Under the pieces are notes generated by a model. It was given only the letters and a program-made list of their open reading frames with translations. It did not search any database and had not been told where the DNA came from. From NCBI GenBank assembly GCA_040221475.1, contig JAVKEJ010000032.1:682001-746000 (forward strand): a DNA stretch of 64,000 nucleotides, given 5' to 3'. The translations under genes were made by a program, and so were the position numbers. The stretch is from WLXB01 sp040221475 (lineage in GTDB: Bacteria; Pseudomonadota; Alphaproteobacteria; Rhodospirillales; Rhodospirillaceae). This document shows, one piece after another, positions 8,683 through 16,833 of this stretch; the stretch's first letter is position 1, and every line of letters starts with the position of its first letter.

Positions 8683-10308
8683 TTAGAAGTCCATGCCGCC
8701 CATATCTGGCATCGGCGCTGAGTCTTTCTTTTCAGGTTTATCGGCCACCATGGCTTCGGTGGTGATGAGCAATCCAGCCACAGACGCTGCATCTTGCAAG
8801 GCCGTGCGTACAACTTTGGTTGGGTCAATAATACCTGATTTAACCAAGTTGCCGTAGCTGCTGGTTTGCGCATCGAAACCGTAGTCTGTGTCTTTCTGAT
8901 CCAACAGTTTGCCGGCAACAACCGCGCCGTCCACACCGGCGTTTTCAGAAATTTGCCGGACCGGAGCCTGTAGGGCACGGCGCACGATATCCACACCAAC
9001 CTTCTGGTCTTCGTTTTCGACTTTAAGGTTTTTCAGAGCGTGTATGGCATAGAGCAATGCTGTACCGCCACCAGGCACCACGCCTTCTTCCACAGCAGCC
9101 CGCGTGGCATGGAGGGCATCGTCAACGCGATCTTTCTTCTCTTTCACTTCGACTTCCGTTGCACCGCCAACGCGGATGACGGCAACACCACCGGCCAATT
9201 TCGCGAGGCGCTCCTGGAGTTTCTCGCGATCATAGTCGGAGGTGGTGTCTTCAATCTGCCGACGAATTTGTTCGCACCGCCCATTGATGTCGGCTTTCTT
9301 GCCAGAGCCATCGACGATGGTTGTTTCGTCTTTGGTGATAGAGACATGTTTTGCGCTGCCGAGCATATCGAGGGTGACGTTTTCGAGTTTGATCCCGACG
9401 TCCTCGGAAATCACCTGGCCTTTGGTCAGCACGGCGATGTCTTCCAGCATGGCCTTGCGGCGATCGCCAAAACCAGGCGCTTTAACCGCAGCGACTTTGA
9501 GGCCGCCACGGAGGCGGTTGACCACCAGCGTTGCGAGGGCTTCACCTTCGATATCCTCGGCGATGATCAGCAATGGACGGCTCGACTGCACCACAGCTTC
9601 CAGAACCGGCAGCATGGGCTGCAGGTTGGAGAGTTTCTTCTCGTGAATCAGGATGTAGGGATCATCCAGCTCGGCCACCATCTTCTCGGAGTTGGTAACG
9701 AAGTAGGGAGAGGTATACCCACGATCGAACTGCATGCCTTCCACGACGTCCAGTTCAGTCTCCAGGCCTTTGGCTTCTTCAACGGTAATCACGCCTTCAT
9801 TGCCAACTTTATCCATGGCTTTGGCAATAATCTGTCCGATTTCTTTCTCGCCGTTGGCGGAAATGGTGCCAACCTGGGCGATTTCTTCGTTGGTTTTCAC
9901 CTTCTTAGAACGCTTTTGAACATCTGCAACAACCGCTGCGGTTGCGAGATCAATACCGCGCTTCAGGTCCATCGGGTTCAAACCCGCCGCAACGGCCTTT
10001 GCCCCTTCACGGACGATCGACTGGGCCAATACGGTGGCTGTGGTTGTGCCGTCACCCGCCAAGTCGTTGGTTTTGGACGCGACTTCCTTGATCATCTGCG
10101 CGCCCATGTTTTCGAACTTGTCTTTCAGCTCGATATCCTTGGCGACAGTCACGCCGTCTTTGGTGATGCGCGGCGCGCCAAACGACTTATCAAGGACAAC
10201 ATTGCGGCCTTTTGGTCCGAGGGTGACCTTGACTGCATCTGCCAGAATATCAACGCCCTTGAGCAAACGGGCGCGGGCGTCTGTTGAAAATTTTACTTCT
10301 TTTGCCAT
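8683..10308 (-). CDS. groL: Chaperonin GroEL (60 kDa)
   Basis: Full-length 541-residue group I chaperonin. It begins MAKEVKFSTDARARLLKGVD and contains the ATP-binding motifs VTLGPKGRNVV and the catalytic Asp in GDGTTTATVLA, the apical-domain region and VPGGGTALLYA near residue 411. The C-terminal tail is short (MPDMGGMDF), with a single GGM where many bacteria have several. It forms the double heptameric ring with GroES and refolds cytoplasmic proteins. The start is 19 bases after the groES stop, so the two genes form the usual operon under the upstream heat-shock promoter. A 415-codon antisense frame opposite it is a shadow. Confidence 0.99.
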   Translation of the reverse strand: MAKEVKFSTDARARLLKGVDILADAVKVTLGPKGRNVVLDKSFGAPRITKDGVTVAKDIELKDKFENMGAQMIKEVASKTNDLAGDGTTTATVLAQSIVREGAKAVAAGLNPMDLKRGIDLATAAVVADVQKRSKKVKTNEEIAQVGTISANGEKEIGQIIAKAMDKVGNEGVITVEEAKGLETELDVVEGMQFDRGYTSPYFVTNSEKMVAELDDPYILIHEKKLSNLQPMLPVLEAVVQSSRPLLIIAEDIEGEALATLVVNRLRGGLKVAAVKAPGFGDRRKAMLEDIAVLTKGQVISEDVGIKLENVTLDMLGSAKHVSITKDETTIVDGSGKKADINGRCEQIRRQIEDTTSDYDREKLQERLAKLAGGVAVIRVGGATEVEVKEKKDRVDDALHATRAAVEEGVVPGGGTALLYAIHALKNLKVENEDQKVGVDIVRRALQAPVRQISENAGVDGAVVAGKLLDQKDTDYGFDAQTSSYGNLVKSGIIDPTKVVRTALQDAASVAGLLITTEAMVADKPEKKDSAPMPDMGGMDF

Positions 10309-10327
10309 GTCAAATTACTCCTTCACC

Positions 10328-10651
10328 TTAAGCTGCCTTGCGAGTCACCGATGACTTGGCTTCAATCACACCAAGTACGTCAGACTCCTTGATGATCAGC
10401 AGGTCTTCTCCTTCAATTTTAACCTCTGTGCCGGCGTACTTACCGATCAAAACGAGGTCGCCAACTTGAACGTCTGGCGCAATGACGGAGCCGTCGTCGG
10501 CGCGGGCCCCGGGGCCGACCGCGATGATTTCAGCTTCCAACGGTTTTTCTTTGGCCGTATCCGGGATGATGATGCCGCCAGCAGAGCGTTCGTCACTGTT
10601 TAGGCGACGCGCCAGCACGCGGTCATGAAGGGGGCGGAATTTGGTCTTCAT
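10328..10651 (-). CDS. groES: Co-chaperonin GroES (10 kDa)
   Basis: A 107-residue co-chaperonin that caps the GroEL ring. It starts MKTKFRPLHDRVLARRL and contains the mobile-loop region (SDERSAGGIIIPDTAKEKP) with the IIIP-type contact to GroEL, then the GKYAGTEVKIEGEDLLIIKESDVLGVI core. A short C-terminal extension (EAKSSVTRKAA) runs beyond the usual end after 'VLGVI' by about a dozen residues. A rev-strand GAGGAATGAC stretch upstream gives a ribosome site. It is first in the groES-groEL operon, with a sigma-32-like promoter about 80 bases upstream. Confidence 0.99.
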   Translation of the reverse strand: MKTKFRPLHDRVLARRLNSDERSAGGIIIPDTAKEKPLEAEIIAVGPGARADDGSVIAPDVQVGDLVLIGKYAGTEVKIEGEDLLIIKESDVLGVIEAKSSVTRKAA

Positions 10652-10728
10652 AGTCTGTCATTCCTCTTCTTAAGCAAATGACCAATGGTTAGGATTAAGG
10701 CGGCCTCCATAGAGGACAGCCACAAGCG

Positions 10729-10756
10729 ATTTAGGAAAAAAATGAGGCGCTGCAAG
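10729..10756 (-). promoter_or_regulatory. Sigma-32-type heat-shock promoter of groESL
   Basis: On the minus strand CTTG (10756-10753) is separated by exactly 17 bases from CCTAAAT (10735-10729). This matches the alphaproteobacterial sigma-32 pattern CTTG-N17/18-CYTATNT with one mismatch, and the -35 is extended to CCCCTTG. The expected start point lies about 70 bases before the groES ATG. I looked for the HrcA operator CIRCE (TTAGCACTC-N9-GAGTGCTAA) in 10652-10911 and did not find it. Confidence 0.7.
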
Positions 10757-10911
10757 GGGTTTGGCCGAAATTTTTTTGACGGCGCAAAACGGTGTTAGCA
10801 AACCCAGCAGGTGGCTGCCAAGCCATTGATTCTAAACGGTTATTGATTTTAAGGCACGAAGTCTGGCACGATTCTAATGTTGTGATGTTCACCAGATTGG
10901 AGACTGTTTTT

Positions 10912-11175
10912 ATGACGGCATTAGAACAACAGTTGCAGGGCTATCGGCTGACCACGGCGCAAATTCTTTACCACCTGCCGGACCACCCCAAGCTGCTGCA
11001 AGAGTTTCTTTGGCAACATCTGGATATGGCCCCGAAGTTCCCCGTGCTGAGAAAGTTCCTCGATTTTTGGACACAAAACCTGGACGGCGCGCTCCACTCT
11101 GTCACCGTCGCTCAGAAGGAGATTATCAAACCGGCAGAGTTTAAAGCTGTGGGCGGTCGCATTCACCTGCACTAG
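10912..11175 (+). CDS. usg: Usg family protein
   Basis: A soluble protein of about 87 residues of the Usg family, conserved in alphaproteobacteria and sometimes labelled, without proof, as a phosphoribosylanthranilate isomerase subunit. The start MTALEQQLQGYRLTTAQILY at ATG 10912 fits the family, with GGAG (10899-10902) nine bases upstream; the frame stays open back to a GTG at 10792, but that part has no family resemblance. Conserved blocks seen are LQGYRLTTAQILYHLPDHP, the WQ-x-aPkFP-LrkFLdFW segment and the C-terminal LHSV...PAEFKAVGG. The function is unknown. It is divergent from groESL. Confidence 0.9.
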   Translation: MTALEQQLQGYRLTTAQILYHLPDHPKLLQEFLWQHLDMAPKFPVLRKFLDFWTQNLDGALHSVTVAQKEIIKPAEFKAVGGRIHLH

Positions 11176-11243
11176 CGCTTACCGATCTCTTCAATCAGGT
11201 TGCGCGGACCGCTGTAATCAGCTCACGTGGACCTGGAACAAAA

Positions 11244-11528
11244 TTAAGATTCGACCGTCACGCCTTTCCAAAAGGCGACGTGGTCTTTGATGTTTGCGGC
11301 CGCCTCTTTGGGCGCGGGATAATACCAGGCGGCGTTCTCGTTGCGCTGACCATCCACAACCACGTGATAATATTTGGCCGTGCCTTTCCAGGGACAGCCG
11401 GATGTATGATCGCTGGGTTCAAAATGCGCTGAGGTCAGCGCATCTGGCGGAAAATAGATATTGCCTTCGACCGTTTCAAAGGTTTCCGTGTCGGCAATGA
11501 CTTGGTCGTTCCAAAGTGCGCGTGGCAT
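11244..11528 (-). CDS. DUF427 domain protein
   Basis: A 94-residue cytoplasmic protein that is a single DUF427 domain. It has the typical opening 'aLWNdqvIADt-eT-eVEGNiYFPp', the central SGCPWKGTAKYY block and the closing AAWYYPAPKEAA-NIKDHVAFWKGV. The Cys in CPWKG is conserved in the family. Its biochemical role is not established; the fold is a small beta-rich (Mss4-like) one. It ends 68 bases from usg, in the converging direction, and sits 82 bases downstream of the TRAP permease gene stop, with its own start, so it may be read through from that operon. Confidence 0.9.
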   Translation of the reverse strand: MPRALWNDQVIADTETFETVEGNIYFPPDALTSAHFEPSDHTSGCPWKGTAKYYHVVVDGQRNENAAWYYPAPKEAAANIKDHVAFWKGVTVES

Positions 11529-11610
11529 AGCAATCTCCGTTTAGGGTCTATATGTCGGGCGTAAACCCTTAGATTTAAATTCTAACCCCTGGCCTTACCC
11601 CCTGTTCTTT

Positions 11611-12906
11611 CTAACCCATGGATCGCGGCAGGAAGGTCACGATATCAGGGAACAGGGCAATCACGATGACCATCGCCACCATGATCAGGAAAAAGGGCAG
11701 TGACGCCTTGGCGATCCGGCCAATGGACGCGCCGGTTAAACCCTGAACCACAAACAGATTGAACCCCACCGGCGGCGTGATCTGGGACATCTCAACCACA
11801 ATGACCAAGAAAATACCAAACCAGACTTGGTCGAACCCCGCAGCGGAGATCAACGGCAGCACCAGGGCCAAGGTCATAACGATGGCCGATAACCCATCAA
11901 TGACACACCCAAGGGCAATATAGAAAATCGTCAGCAGAAGAATCAAAGCAAACGGGCTGAGATCAAGCGCCGTAATGCTGGCCGCCACCGCTTGAGGCAA
12001 ACCGAGAAACGCCATCGCCTTCGACAGAAACAAGGCGCCCGCCAGAATGAGACCGATCATGGAGCAGGTTTTGATCGCGCCCATAAAGGCCAACGCTAGC
12101 GTTTGACGTGTCAGAGCGCGCTGCGCGAGTGCGATCACCAACGCGCCGGCCACACCGATCGTCGCGGCCTCGGACGGGCTCGCAATGCCGGCATACATGG
12201 ACCCAATAATGACGGCGATGAGTCCGAGAATAGGGCCGAGTTCGCCGATGGCCTTGAGACGATCCATCCACGTTGCGGAAGCCTGATCGTCGGGCACAAG
12301 GGCAGGGTTCAGCATCACACGAATGGCGATATACGCCATATAAGAGGCCGCCAACATGGCTCCCGGCACCACCCCTGCGATGAACAGATCGATGATCGAA
12401 GTTTCAGACAACACACCATAGAGAATAAGAATGATGCTGGGCGGAATCAGAAACCCCAATGTGCCCGCGCCACAGAGCGAGCCGATGGCCAGATTCTCGT
12501 TGTAGCCGCGCGCTTTCAGCTCCGCTAACGTCATCCGGCCAATGGTGGCGGTGGTCGCGGCAGACGATCCGGACACGGCGGCAAAGAGCGTGCAGCCAAC
12601 GACATTCACATGCAGCAAGCGCCCGGGCATGCGGGTAATCCATGGAGTCAAACCCCGAAACACGCTCTCTGACAGGCGCGTGTGAAACAGAATTTCACCC
12701 ATCAGAATAAAGAGCGGCAGGGCGACGATTTCAGGTGTGTTCAGACTGTTCCAAACATCAAAGGCCAGGAACGTGGCAACCGGCATATCGCGAAACACCG
12801 ACAAGCTGATCAAGCCAACACCCATCAGGCTGAAGCCCACCCAGACCCCAGCCCCGAGTAACACCACCAGGCTGGCAATCACGACAGCTATGGGCGCGCC
12901 GATCAT
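11611..12906 (-). CDS. TRAP transporter large permease (DctM type)
   Basis: A 431-residue inner-membrane protein with about 12 hydrophobic helices, the cation-coupled translocating subunit of a TRAP carboxylate transporter. Family signs are the LPLFILMGEILFHTRLSE segment, the FAAVSGSSAATTATIGRMTLAELKARGY motif region and the GTLGFLIPPSIILILYGVLSE loop, all typical of DctM. Its ATG overlaps the stop of the small permease gene by 4 bases (ATGA), so the subunits are translationally coupled. It is the last gene of the permease-deacylase-cupin-TRAP run. Confidence 0.95.
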   Translation of the reverse strand: MIGAPIAVVIASLVVLLGAGVWVGFSLMGVGLISLSVFRDMPVATFLAFDVWNSLNTPEIVALPLFILMGEILFHTRLSESVFRGLTPWITRMPGRLLHVNVVGCTLFAAVSGSSAATTATIGRMTLAELKARGYNENLAIGSLCGAGTLGFLIPPSIILILYGVLSETSIIDLFIAGVVPGAMLAASYMAYIAIRVMLNPALVPDDQASATWMDRLKAIGELGPILGLIAVIIGSMYAGIASPSEAATIGVAGALVIALAQRALTRQTLALAFMGAIKTCSMIGLILAGALFLSKAMAFLGLPQAVAASITALDLSPFALILLLTIFYIALGCVIDGLSAIVMTLALVLPLISAAGFDQVWFGIFLVIVVEMSQITPPVGFNLFVVQGLTGASIGRIAKASLPFFLIMVAMVIVIALFPDIVTFLPRSMG

Positions 12907-13427
12907 GGCGCTGGCTCTGCGGTCTCGGCGGTTTTCACTTCCGGCACGCGGCCTGTCAGCAACCTCAGAATACGCGCCACCAAGGCAAGTGTCAGGACAG
13001 CAGGTCCAATAGCCAATAAGGCTTGGGGATAGGCCAATGGTGTTTCAGATGAATAGTAGGAGACTGTGCCCCTCACCCACGTGCCGTAGGCATACTCGAT
13101 CAAGGCCACCGTGAGGGTAGCGGAGATCAGCAGCGCAATCACGCTGCACAGAACATCCAAGAGACGCACGATGGAGTCTGAAACAACTTCACTGAGCAGC
13201 GTCACGCGAATATGGCCGGCGTGCGTTAAGGTCCAGCCGGAGCCGAGAAACAAAACCAACACCAGAAGATAGCCCGAGTACTCAACCGCTATCGGCAAAC
13301 TGATGCCAAAGCCACTGCGCAAAACAATCTCAGCAAACCCAAGGGCGAACAGCAGGCCCAGCAACACGGCGGCCACGGCGGCGGCGGCACTGCAAATACG
13401 ATCTATGGCCGACAACATAACATTCAT
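12903..13427 (-). CDS. TRAP transporter small permease (DctQ type)
   Basis: A 174-residue inner-membrane protein with four predicted helices (about residues 10-32, 45-65, 88-110 and 130-155). It has the DctQ features: an N-terminal 'idri-c-aaaavaavllgllfalgfaEivlR' helix and the 'SGYLLVLVLFLGSGWTLTHAGHIRVTLL' segment. It holds the large permease and the binding protein together in the tripartite transporter. Its start overlaps the binding-protein stop by 4 bases and its stop overlaps the DctM start by 4 bases. Confidence 0.93.
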   Translation of the reverse strand: MNVMLSAIDRICSAAAAVAAVLLGLLFALGFAEIVLRSGFGISLPIAVEYSGYLLVLVLFLGSGWTLTHAGHIRVTLLSEVVSDSIVRLLDVLCSVIALLISATLTVALIEYAYGTWVRGTVSYYSSETPLAYPQALLAIGPAVLTLALVARILRLLTGRVPEVKTAETAEPAP

Positions 13428-14455
13428 ATCTGAACCGACTTTCCGGTAGCGTCGAGAAAGGTCTGCAAAAGCGGACGTGCTTGCGGTACACGCGCAATAA
13501 ACGCCTGCCAGATCGGTAAAGCCTGCGCCCGCATTTCCGCGAACAACTGAGGGGATGGCTGTTGCGTGATCATGCCATTGGCTTCCAACTCAAGCAGCTT
13601 GGTCTGATCATCGCGGCGTGCGATCTCCCAGAACTCAGGCTCTAGGTTTCGCGCCAGAGCCTCGACTCCCTGCTGCATATTCTGCGGTAATGCCTGCCAC
13701 GCGGTCTCGTTTACGGACAGAATATTACTGGACCAGGTGTGATTGGACCGCAGCGTATAAGATAAAAACTCCCAAAACTTTTGCGCGGCAGCGGTGGTGG
13801 TCGAGGTCATCGCGCCATCCAGAGCGCCAGAGGCCAGCGCCGGCACCACATCGGGCGATGGCATTTGGATGGGGGTCATCTTCAGCCCTAAAACCAGATC
13901 GGTTGAGGACTTGTCATAGGACCGCATCGTCAGCCCGGCGAAGTCAGCGACGCTTTCGATAGGTTTATCAAAAAAGAAATTCTGATTGGGCCAAGGGACA
14001 ATATAAACCACGCGCTGGCCGTGGCGCGCGTAGGCCGCTTCAACCTCCGGCCGGATGATGGTGTACAGCAGCGCCAGCTGATCAATGTCGTCCACCAAAT
14101 AGGGCAGAGATTCAAACCCCAACAGGGGCTCCGTCCCGACCTGATGAAAGCTCGCGGAATCCGCCAGATCGACAATGCCTTCTTCAACGGCGCGCATGCT
14201 CTCTGGGCCTTTGATGCCGAGGATCGCACCAGGATGGATATGAATGGTCAGCGCGCCCTCGGTCAATACCGAAACCTCTTGGGCAAACCGAAGGGCGTTG
14301 GTAACGTGATACTCGCTGGGCCCCCAGGGCATGGAGAGATCCCAGTGTATGCCCGGTTGCAGGCGGTCACAGGCGGTCAACACCGTGGTTACCGCCATCC
14401 CGGACAGAATTTGCCGCCGAGAAAGCCGTGCGGGTTTAAGACGTTTTGGCATCAT
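13424..14455 (-). CDS. TRAP transporter substrate-binding protein (DctP type), Tat lipoprotein signal
   Basis: A 343-residue periplasmic binding protein. The N-terminus has a twin-arginine motif SRRQILSG followed by a hydrophobic run and a lipobox-like VLTAC, so it is probably exported folded by Tat and lipid-anchored; this is less usual than the Sec signal of most DctP proteins. The mature part has DctP features (WDLSMPWGPSEYHVTNALRF, IHIHPGAILGIKGPESMRAV) and the SYDKSSTDLVLGLKMTPIQM region, where the ligand-carboxylate Arg (MRSYDK) is found. It starts inside the cupin stop (ATGA overlap). The substrate is an organic acid of unknown identity. Confidence 0.92.
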   Translation of the reverse strand: MMPKRLKPARLSRRQILSGMAVTTVLTACDRLQPGIHWDLSMPWGPSEYHVTNALRFAQEVSVLTEGALTIHIHPGAILGIKGPESMRAVEEGIVDLADSASFHQVGTEPLLGFESLPYLVDDIDQLALLYTIIRPEVEAAYARHGQRVVYIVPWPNQNFFFDKPIESVADFAGLTMRSYDKSSTDLVLGLKMTPIQMPSPDVVPALASGALDGAMTSTTTAAAQKFWEFLSYTLRSNHTWSSNILSVNETAWQALPQNMQQGVEALARNLEPEFWEIARRDDQTKLLELEANGMITQQPSPQLFAEMRAQALPIWQAFIARVPQARPLLQTFLDATGKSVQI

Positions 14456-15138
14456 AGCGGTAAATGACCCGTTTTAAGATAAGCCGTGACGGGCTCAATG
14501 GCCGTAAAGGTGCACACGGACTGTGTCGGCCAGCGCAGCCAATCGCCTGTGAAAAAGCTATCAGCCCTGAAACAGTCTGAGCTTTCAGAGAGCGTTCCAA
14601 AAAGGAGGAACATTTCAGCGCCACCGGTTGCCGCAGGCACGGAGAGGGTTGCGCCTTCTTCCAGCCTCATCATTACCATGCGTTCCGGGTGTTCCACTTC
14701 GTCATAAAGCACAAGCTGGGATACGCCTAGCCCCAGATCATCCCATGGGTTTTGCAGCATGTTAAGCGCGACCTGACTGCGCGTCTGACCGGGGTATTGC
14801 TTGAGCTTCACGAACAGCACGCAACCTTCCTTGGAAAACGGCGCATGTTCGAAGCCTTCTGGATTGAGCAGGTAACAGCCTGCCGGAAAATCCCCCTGGC
14901 CATCTGAAAACACACCATCAAGAACAAGGATTTCTTCCCCATCGGGATGAGGGTGTGCGTGAAACTTACTATTGGCATCATATCTTACAATTGACGTCAC
15001 ACGACCGCGCTCGGCCGGTCCAGACATATCCAGACGCTTGCGCCAGACCCGGGGACTTGGGCTTGGCTGCCAATCGATAGCGCTGGTATGAACCACCACC
15101 GCTTCAGAAAAATCCGCGTTAAGGTTTCCTTCTGTCAC
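14452..15138 (-). CDS. Tandem cupin protein, ChrR-like
   Basis: A 228-residue soluble protein with two cupin-like halves. The first (about residues 40-110) keeps the metal-binding pattern HAHPHPDGEEILVLDG and a closing PEGFEHAPF; this resembles the cupin domain of ChrR anti-sigma factors. The second half (about 140-220) is degenerate, with no His cluster (MMRLEEGATLSVPAATGGAEMFLLFG). There is no zinc-binding anti-sigma N-terminus and no ECF sigma gene adjacent, so a ChrR-type regulatory role is not supported. A sensor or enzyme acting on the TRAP substrate is equally possible. It lies 8 bases after the deacylase gene and overlaps dctP by 4 bases. Confidence 0.88.
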   Translation of the reverse strand: MTEGNLNADFSEAVVVHTSAIDWQPSPSPRVWRKRLDMSGPAERGRVTSIVRYDANSKFHAHPHPDGEEILVLDGVFSDGQGDFPAGCYLLNPEGFEHAPFSKEGCVLFVKLKQYPGQTRSQVALNMLQNPWDDLGLGVSQLVLYDEVEHPERMVMMRLEEGATLSVPAATGGAEMFLLFGTLSESSDCFRADSFFTGDWLRWPTQSVCTFTAIEPVTAYLKTGHLPL

Positions 15139-15146
15139 AAGGCTTC

Positions 15147-15659
15147 CTAATTGGTCTGCATTAGATCAACTATACGGGGTGCGTGACCACATGCACGCAT
15201 GAATTTCAGTAAATCTTGGGGATGAATTGATGTGGTTTTTGTATTGATCAACGGATGAGCATTGATTTGGTGTTGCGTCATCATCCAAGAATCAAGAATA
15301 ACCTGCACCTCAACGTCCGGATCGTTGATCACACAAAAGGGTGAGACAGACCCAGGCGTAACACCAAGTGTGCGCAGCAATCTCTCGGGTGATCCAAAAG
15401 ATAGTCGCTTCGAGCCGATGAGAGACGGGAGTATTTTAAGATTGATGGCGCGGTCCCACGGTGCGGTCACCAGCCACATCTTTTTCTTGGCATCACATAA
15501 AAACAGGTTCTTAACGTGGACGCCAGGCAGGTGCCCAACAATCGACTCCGCTGCTGCGACCGTGAATGCGGCAGGATGATCTTCGGTGCATGTCTTTAAA
15601 CCTAGCCCGTTTAAACGTGCCAGCAAACCTTCAGGAGTCGCGGGGCCGTCACACGTCAC
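15147..15659 (-). CDS. Prolyl-tRNA deacylase-like protein (YbaK/ProXp family)
   Basis: A 170-residue trans-editing factor of the YbaK/ProRS-INS superfamily, closest by motifs to ProXp-ala (PrdX), which hydrolyses Ala-tRNA(Pro). Visible motifs are 'CTEDHPAAFTVAAAESIVGHLPGVHVKNLFLCDAKKK', the 'LVTAPWDRAINLK' strand with the conserved Lys, and the C-terminal 'LTPGSVSPF' equivalent (LGVTPGSVSPFCVIND). It acts in the cytoplasm on mischarged tRNA. Its ATG overlaps the stop of the upstream permease by 4 bases, and the cupin begins 8 bases after it. I see no reason in its sequence for a link to transport; it may simply share the transcript. Confidence 0.93.
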   Translation of the reverse strand: MTCDGPATPEGLLARLNGLGLKTCTEDHPAAFTVAAAESIVGHLPGVHVKNLFLCDAKKKMWLVTAPWDRAINLKILPSLIGSKRLSFGSPERLLRTLGVTPGSVSPFCVINDPDVEVQVILDSWMMTQHQINAHPLINTKTTSIHPQDLLKFMRACGHAPRIVDLMQTN

Positions 15660-16729
15660 TCCGCTGTGGCAGCTTCCAGCTCAGCCGACGTTTTGGGCCA
15701 GGCACGGATCACCGCCTGCACCACAACCGCAAGCGGGATGGCGAAGAAAACACCCCAGAACCCCCAAATGCCGCCAAAAAACAGAATGGCGACAATGATC
15801 GCAACAGGATGAATATCAACCACTTCTGAGAACACAAATGGCACCAGCACATTTCCATCAAGTGCTTGAATAATGCCGTAGGCCATCACTGCGATCCCGG
15901 CATCACTGGTAAAACCCCACTGCAAAATGGCAACCACAGCAACTGGCAGGGTGACAACAGCCGCGCCGATATACGGAATCAAAACCGAGAACCCGGTGAT
16001 CACCGCCAACAACAAGGCGTACTGCAAACCGATCAGTGAAAACGTGATGTAAGTGACCACCGCCACCACAAGAATTTCAAGCGCTTTGCCGCCCACATAA
16101 TTCTGCAATTGATTATGGACCTCGGCCCAGACTTGTCTGGCAAGCTGCCGGTCACGTGGCAGGAATGACGCCAGCCAGTTGACGATTTTATCTTTGTCTT
16201 TGATCAGGAAGAAAACCATCAAGGGCACAATGATCAGATAGACAATCCAGGTCATCAGACCGATCACCGTGCCACCCAAAGACCCCACCAGGGATTGGGA
16301 AAAATCCAGCACTTCTGTTTGCAACTGATTCATGATCTGCGACGCCTGGGCCGGCGTCAGCAAAGATGGGTATTTATCAGGCAGATGACTGACTGTGTCT
16401 TGCAAGCTGGTAATAAAGTCCGGCGCCTGCCGGGTGAGTTGCGTGATCTGACGAATCAACAAAGGAATCAAAGCAAAAACAATCGCCAACATCAACATGA
16501 TGAACACAACAAAAACAAGCGTGATGGAAAGCCATGGCGACACGCCATAGCCTTCGAGTTTGTCGACAAACACTTGCAGCAAATAGGCCAGCACAACCGC
16601 AGCCAAAAATGGTGCCAAAATATTTGCCGTCAGAACCAATGCCGTGGTGGCAAAAACCAGCAACAAAATCAGCAGGGTGAGCTGCGGATTGTCTGAGATC
16701 GTTTTGAACCAGTTGCGAATAATATCCAT
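15656..16729 (-). CDS. AI-2E family (PerM/YhhT-type) membrane protein
   Basis: A 357-residue inner-membrane protein with about eight helices. The family pattern is clear: paired N-terminal helices (LTLLILLLVFATTALVLT and APFLAAVVLAYLLQVFVD), a hydrophilic amphipathic segment of about 70 residues in the middle, and the C-terminal helices with GLQYALLLAVITGFSVLIPYIGA and the typical PFVFSEVVDIHPVAIIVAILFFGGIWGFWGVFFAIPLA. Members export autoinducer-2 or act in ion/proton exchange; the substrate here cannot be told. It is the first gene of the overlapping six-gene run. Confidence 0.95.
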   Translation of the reverse strand: MDIIRNWFKTISDNPQLTLLILLLVFATTALVLTANILAPFLAAVVLAYLLQVFVDKLEGYGVSPWLSITLVFVVFIMLMLAIVFALIPLLIRQITQLTRQAPDFITSLQDTVSHLPDKYPSLLTPAQASQIMNQLQTEVLDFSQSLVGSLGGTVIGLMTWIVYLIIVPLMVFFLIKDKDKIVNWLASFLPRDRQLARQVWAEVHNQLQNYVGGKALEILVVAVVTYITFSLIGLQYALLLAVITGFSVLIPYIGAAVVTLPVAVVAILQWGFTSDAGIAVMAYGIIQALDGNVLVPFVFSEVVDIHPVAIIVAILFFGGIWGFWGVFFAIPLAVVVQAVIRAWPKTSAELEAATAE

Positions 16730-16833
16730 GGCGTCAGGCTTACCCCGTCTGGGTAAAACGGTAAAGACTTAGAAGAGCGCTGCTCTACTGAAAGCCGATT
16801 CGTTGTGCTTTTGTTTTCCCGTTGGAAATCGCC

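Noticed and set aside
9040..10287. A 415-codon open frame opposite groEL
   Set aside because: It lies entirely within the strongly conserved groEL gene on the other strand and encodes a composition typical of antisense shadows (many Phe, His, Asp), with no ribosome site or family features.
10652..10911. A CIRCE/HrcA operator before groES
   Set aside because: No TTAGCACTC-N9-GAGTGCTAA-like sequence is present; a GTTAGCA at 10794 has no partner arm.
14452..15138. ChrR-type anti-sigma factor
   Set aside because: The zinc-binding N-terminal domain and an adjacent ECF sigma gene are absent; only the cupin fold is shared.
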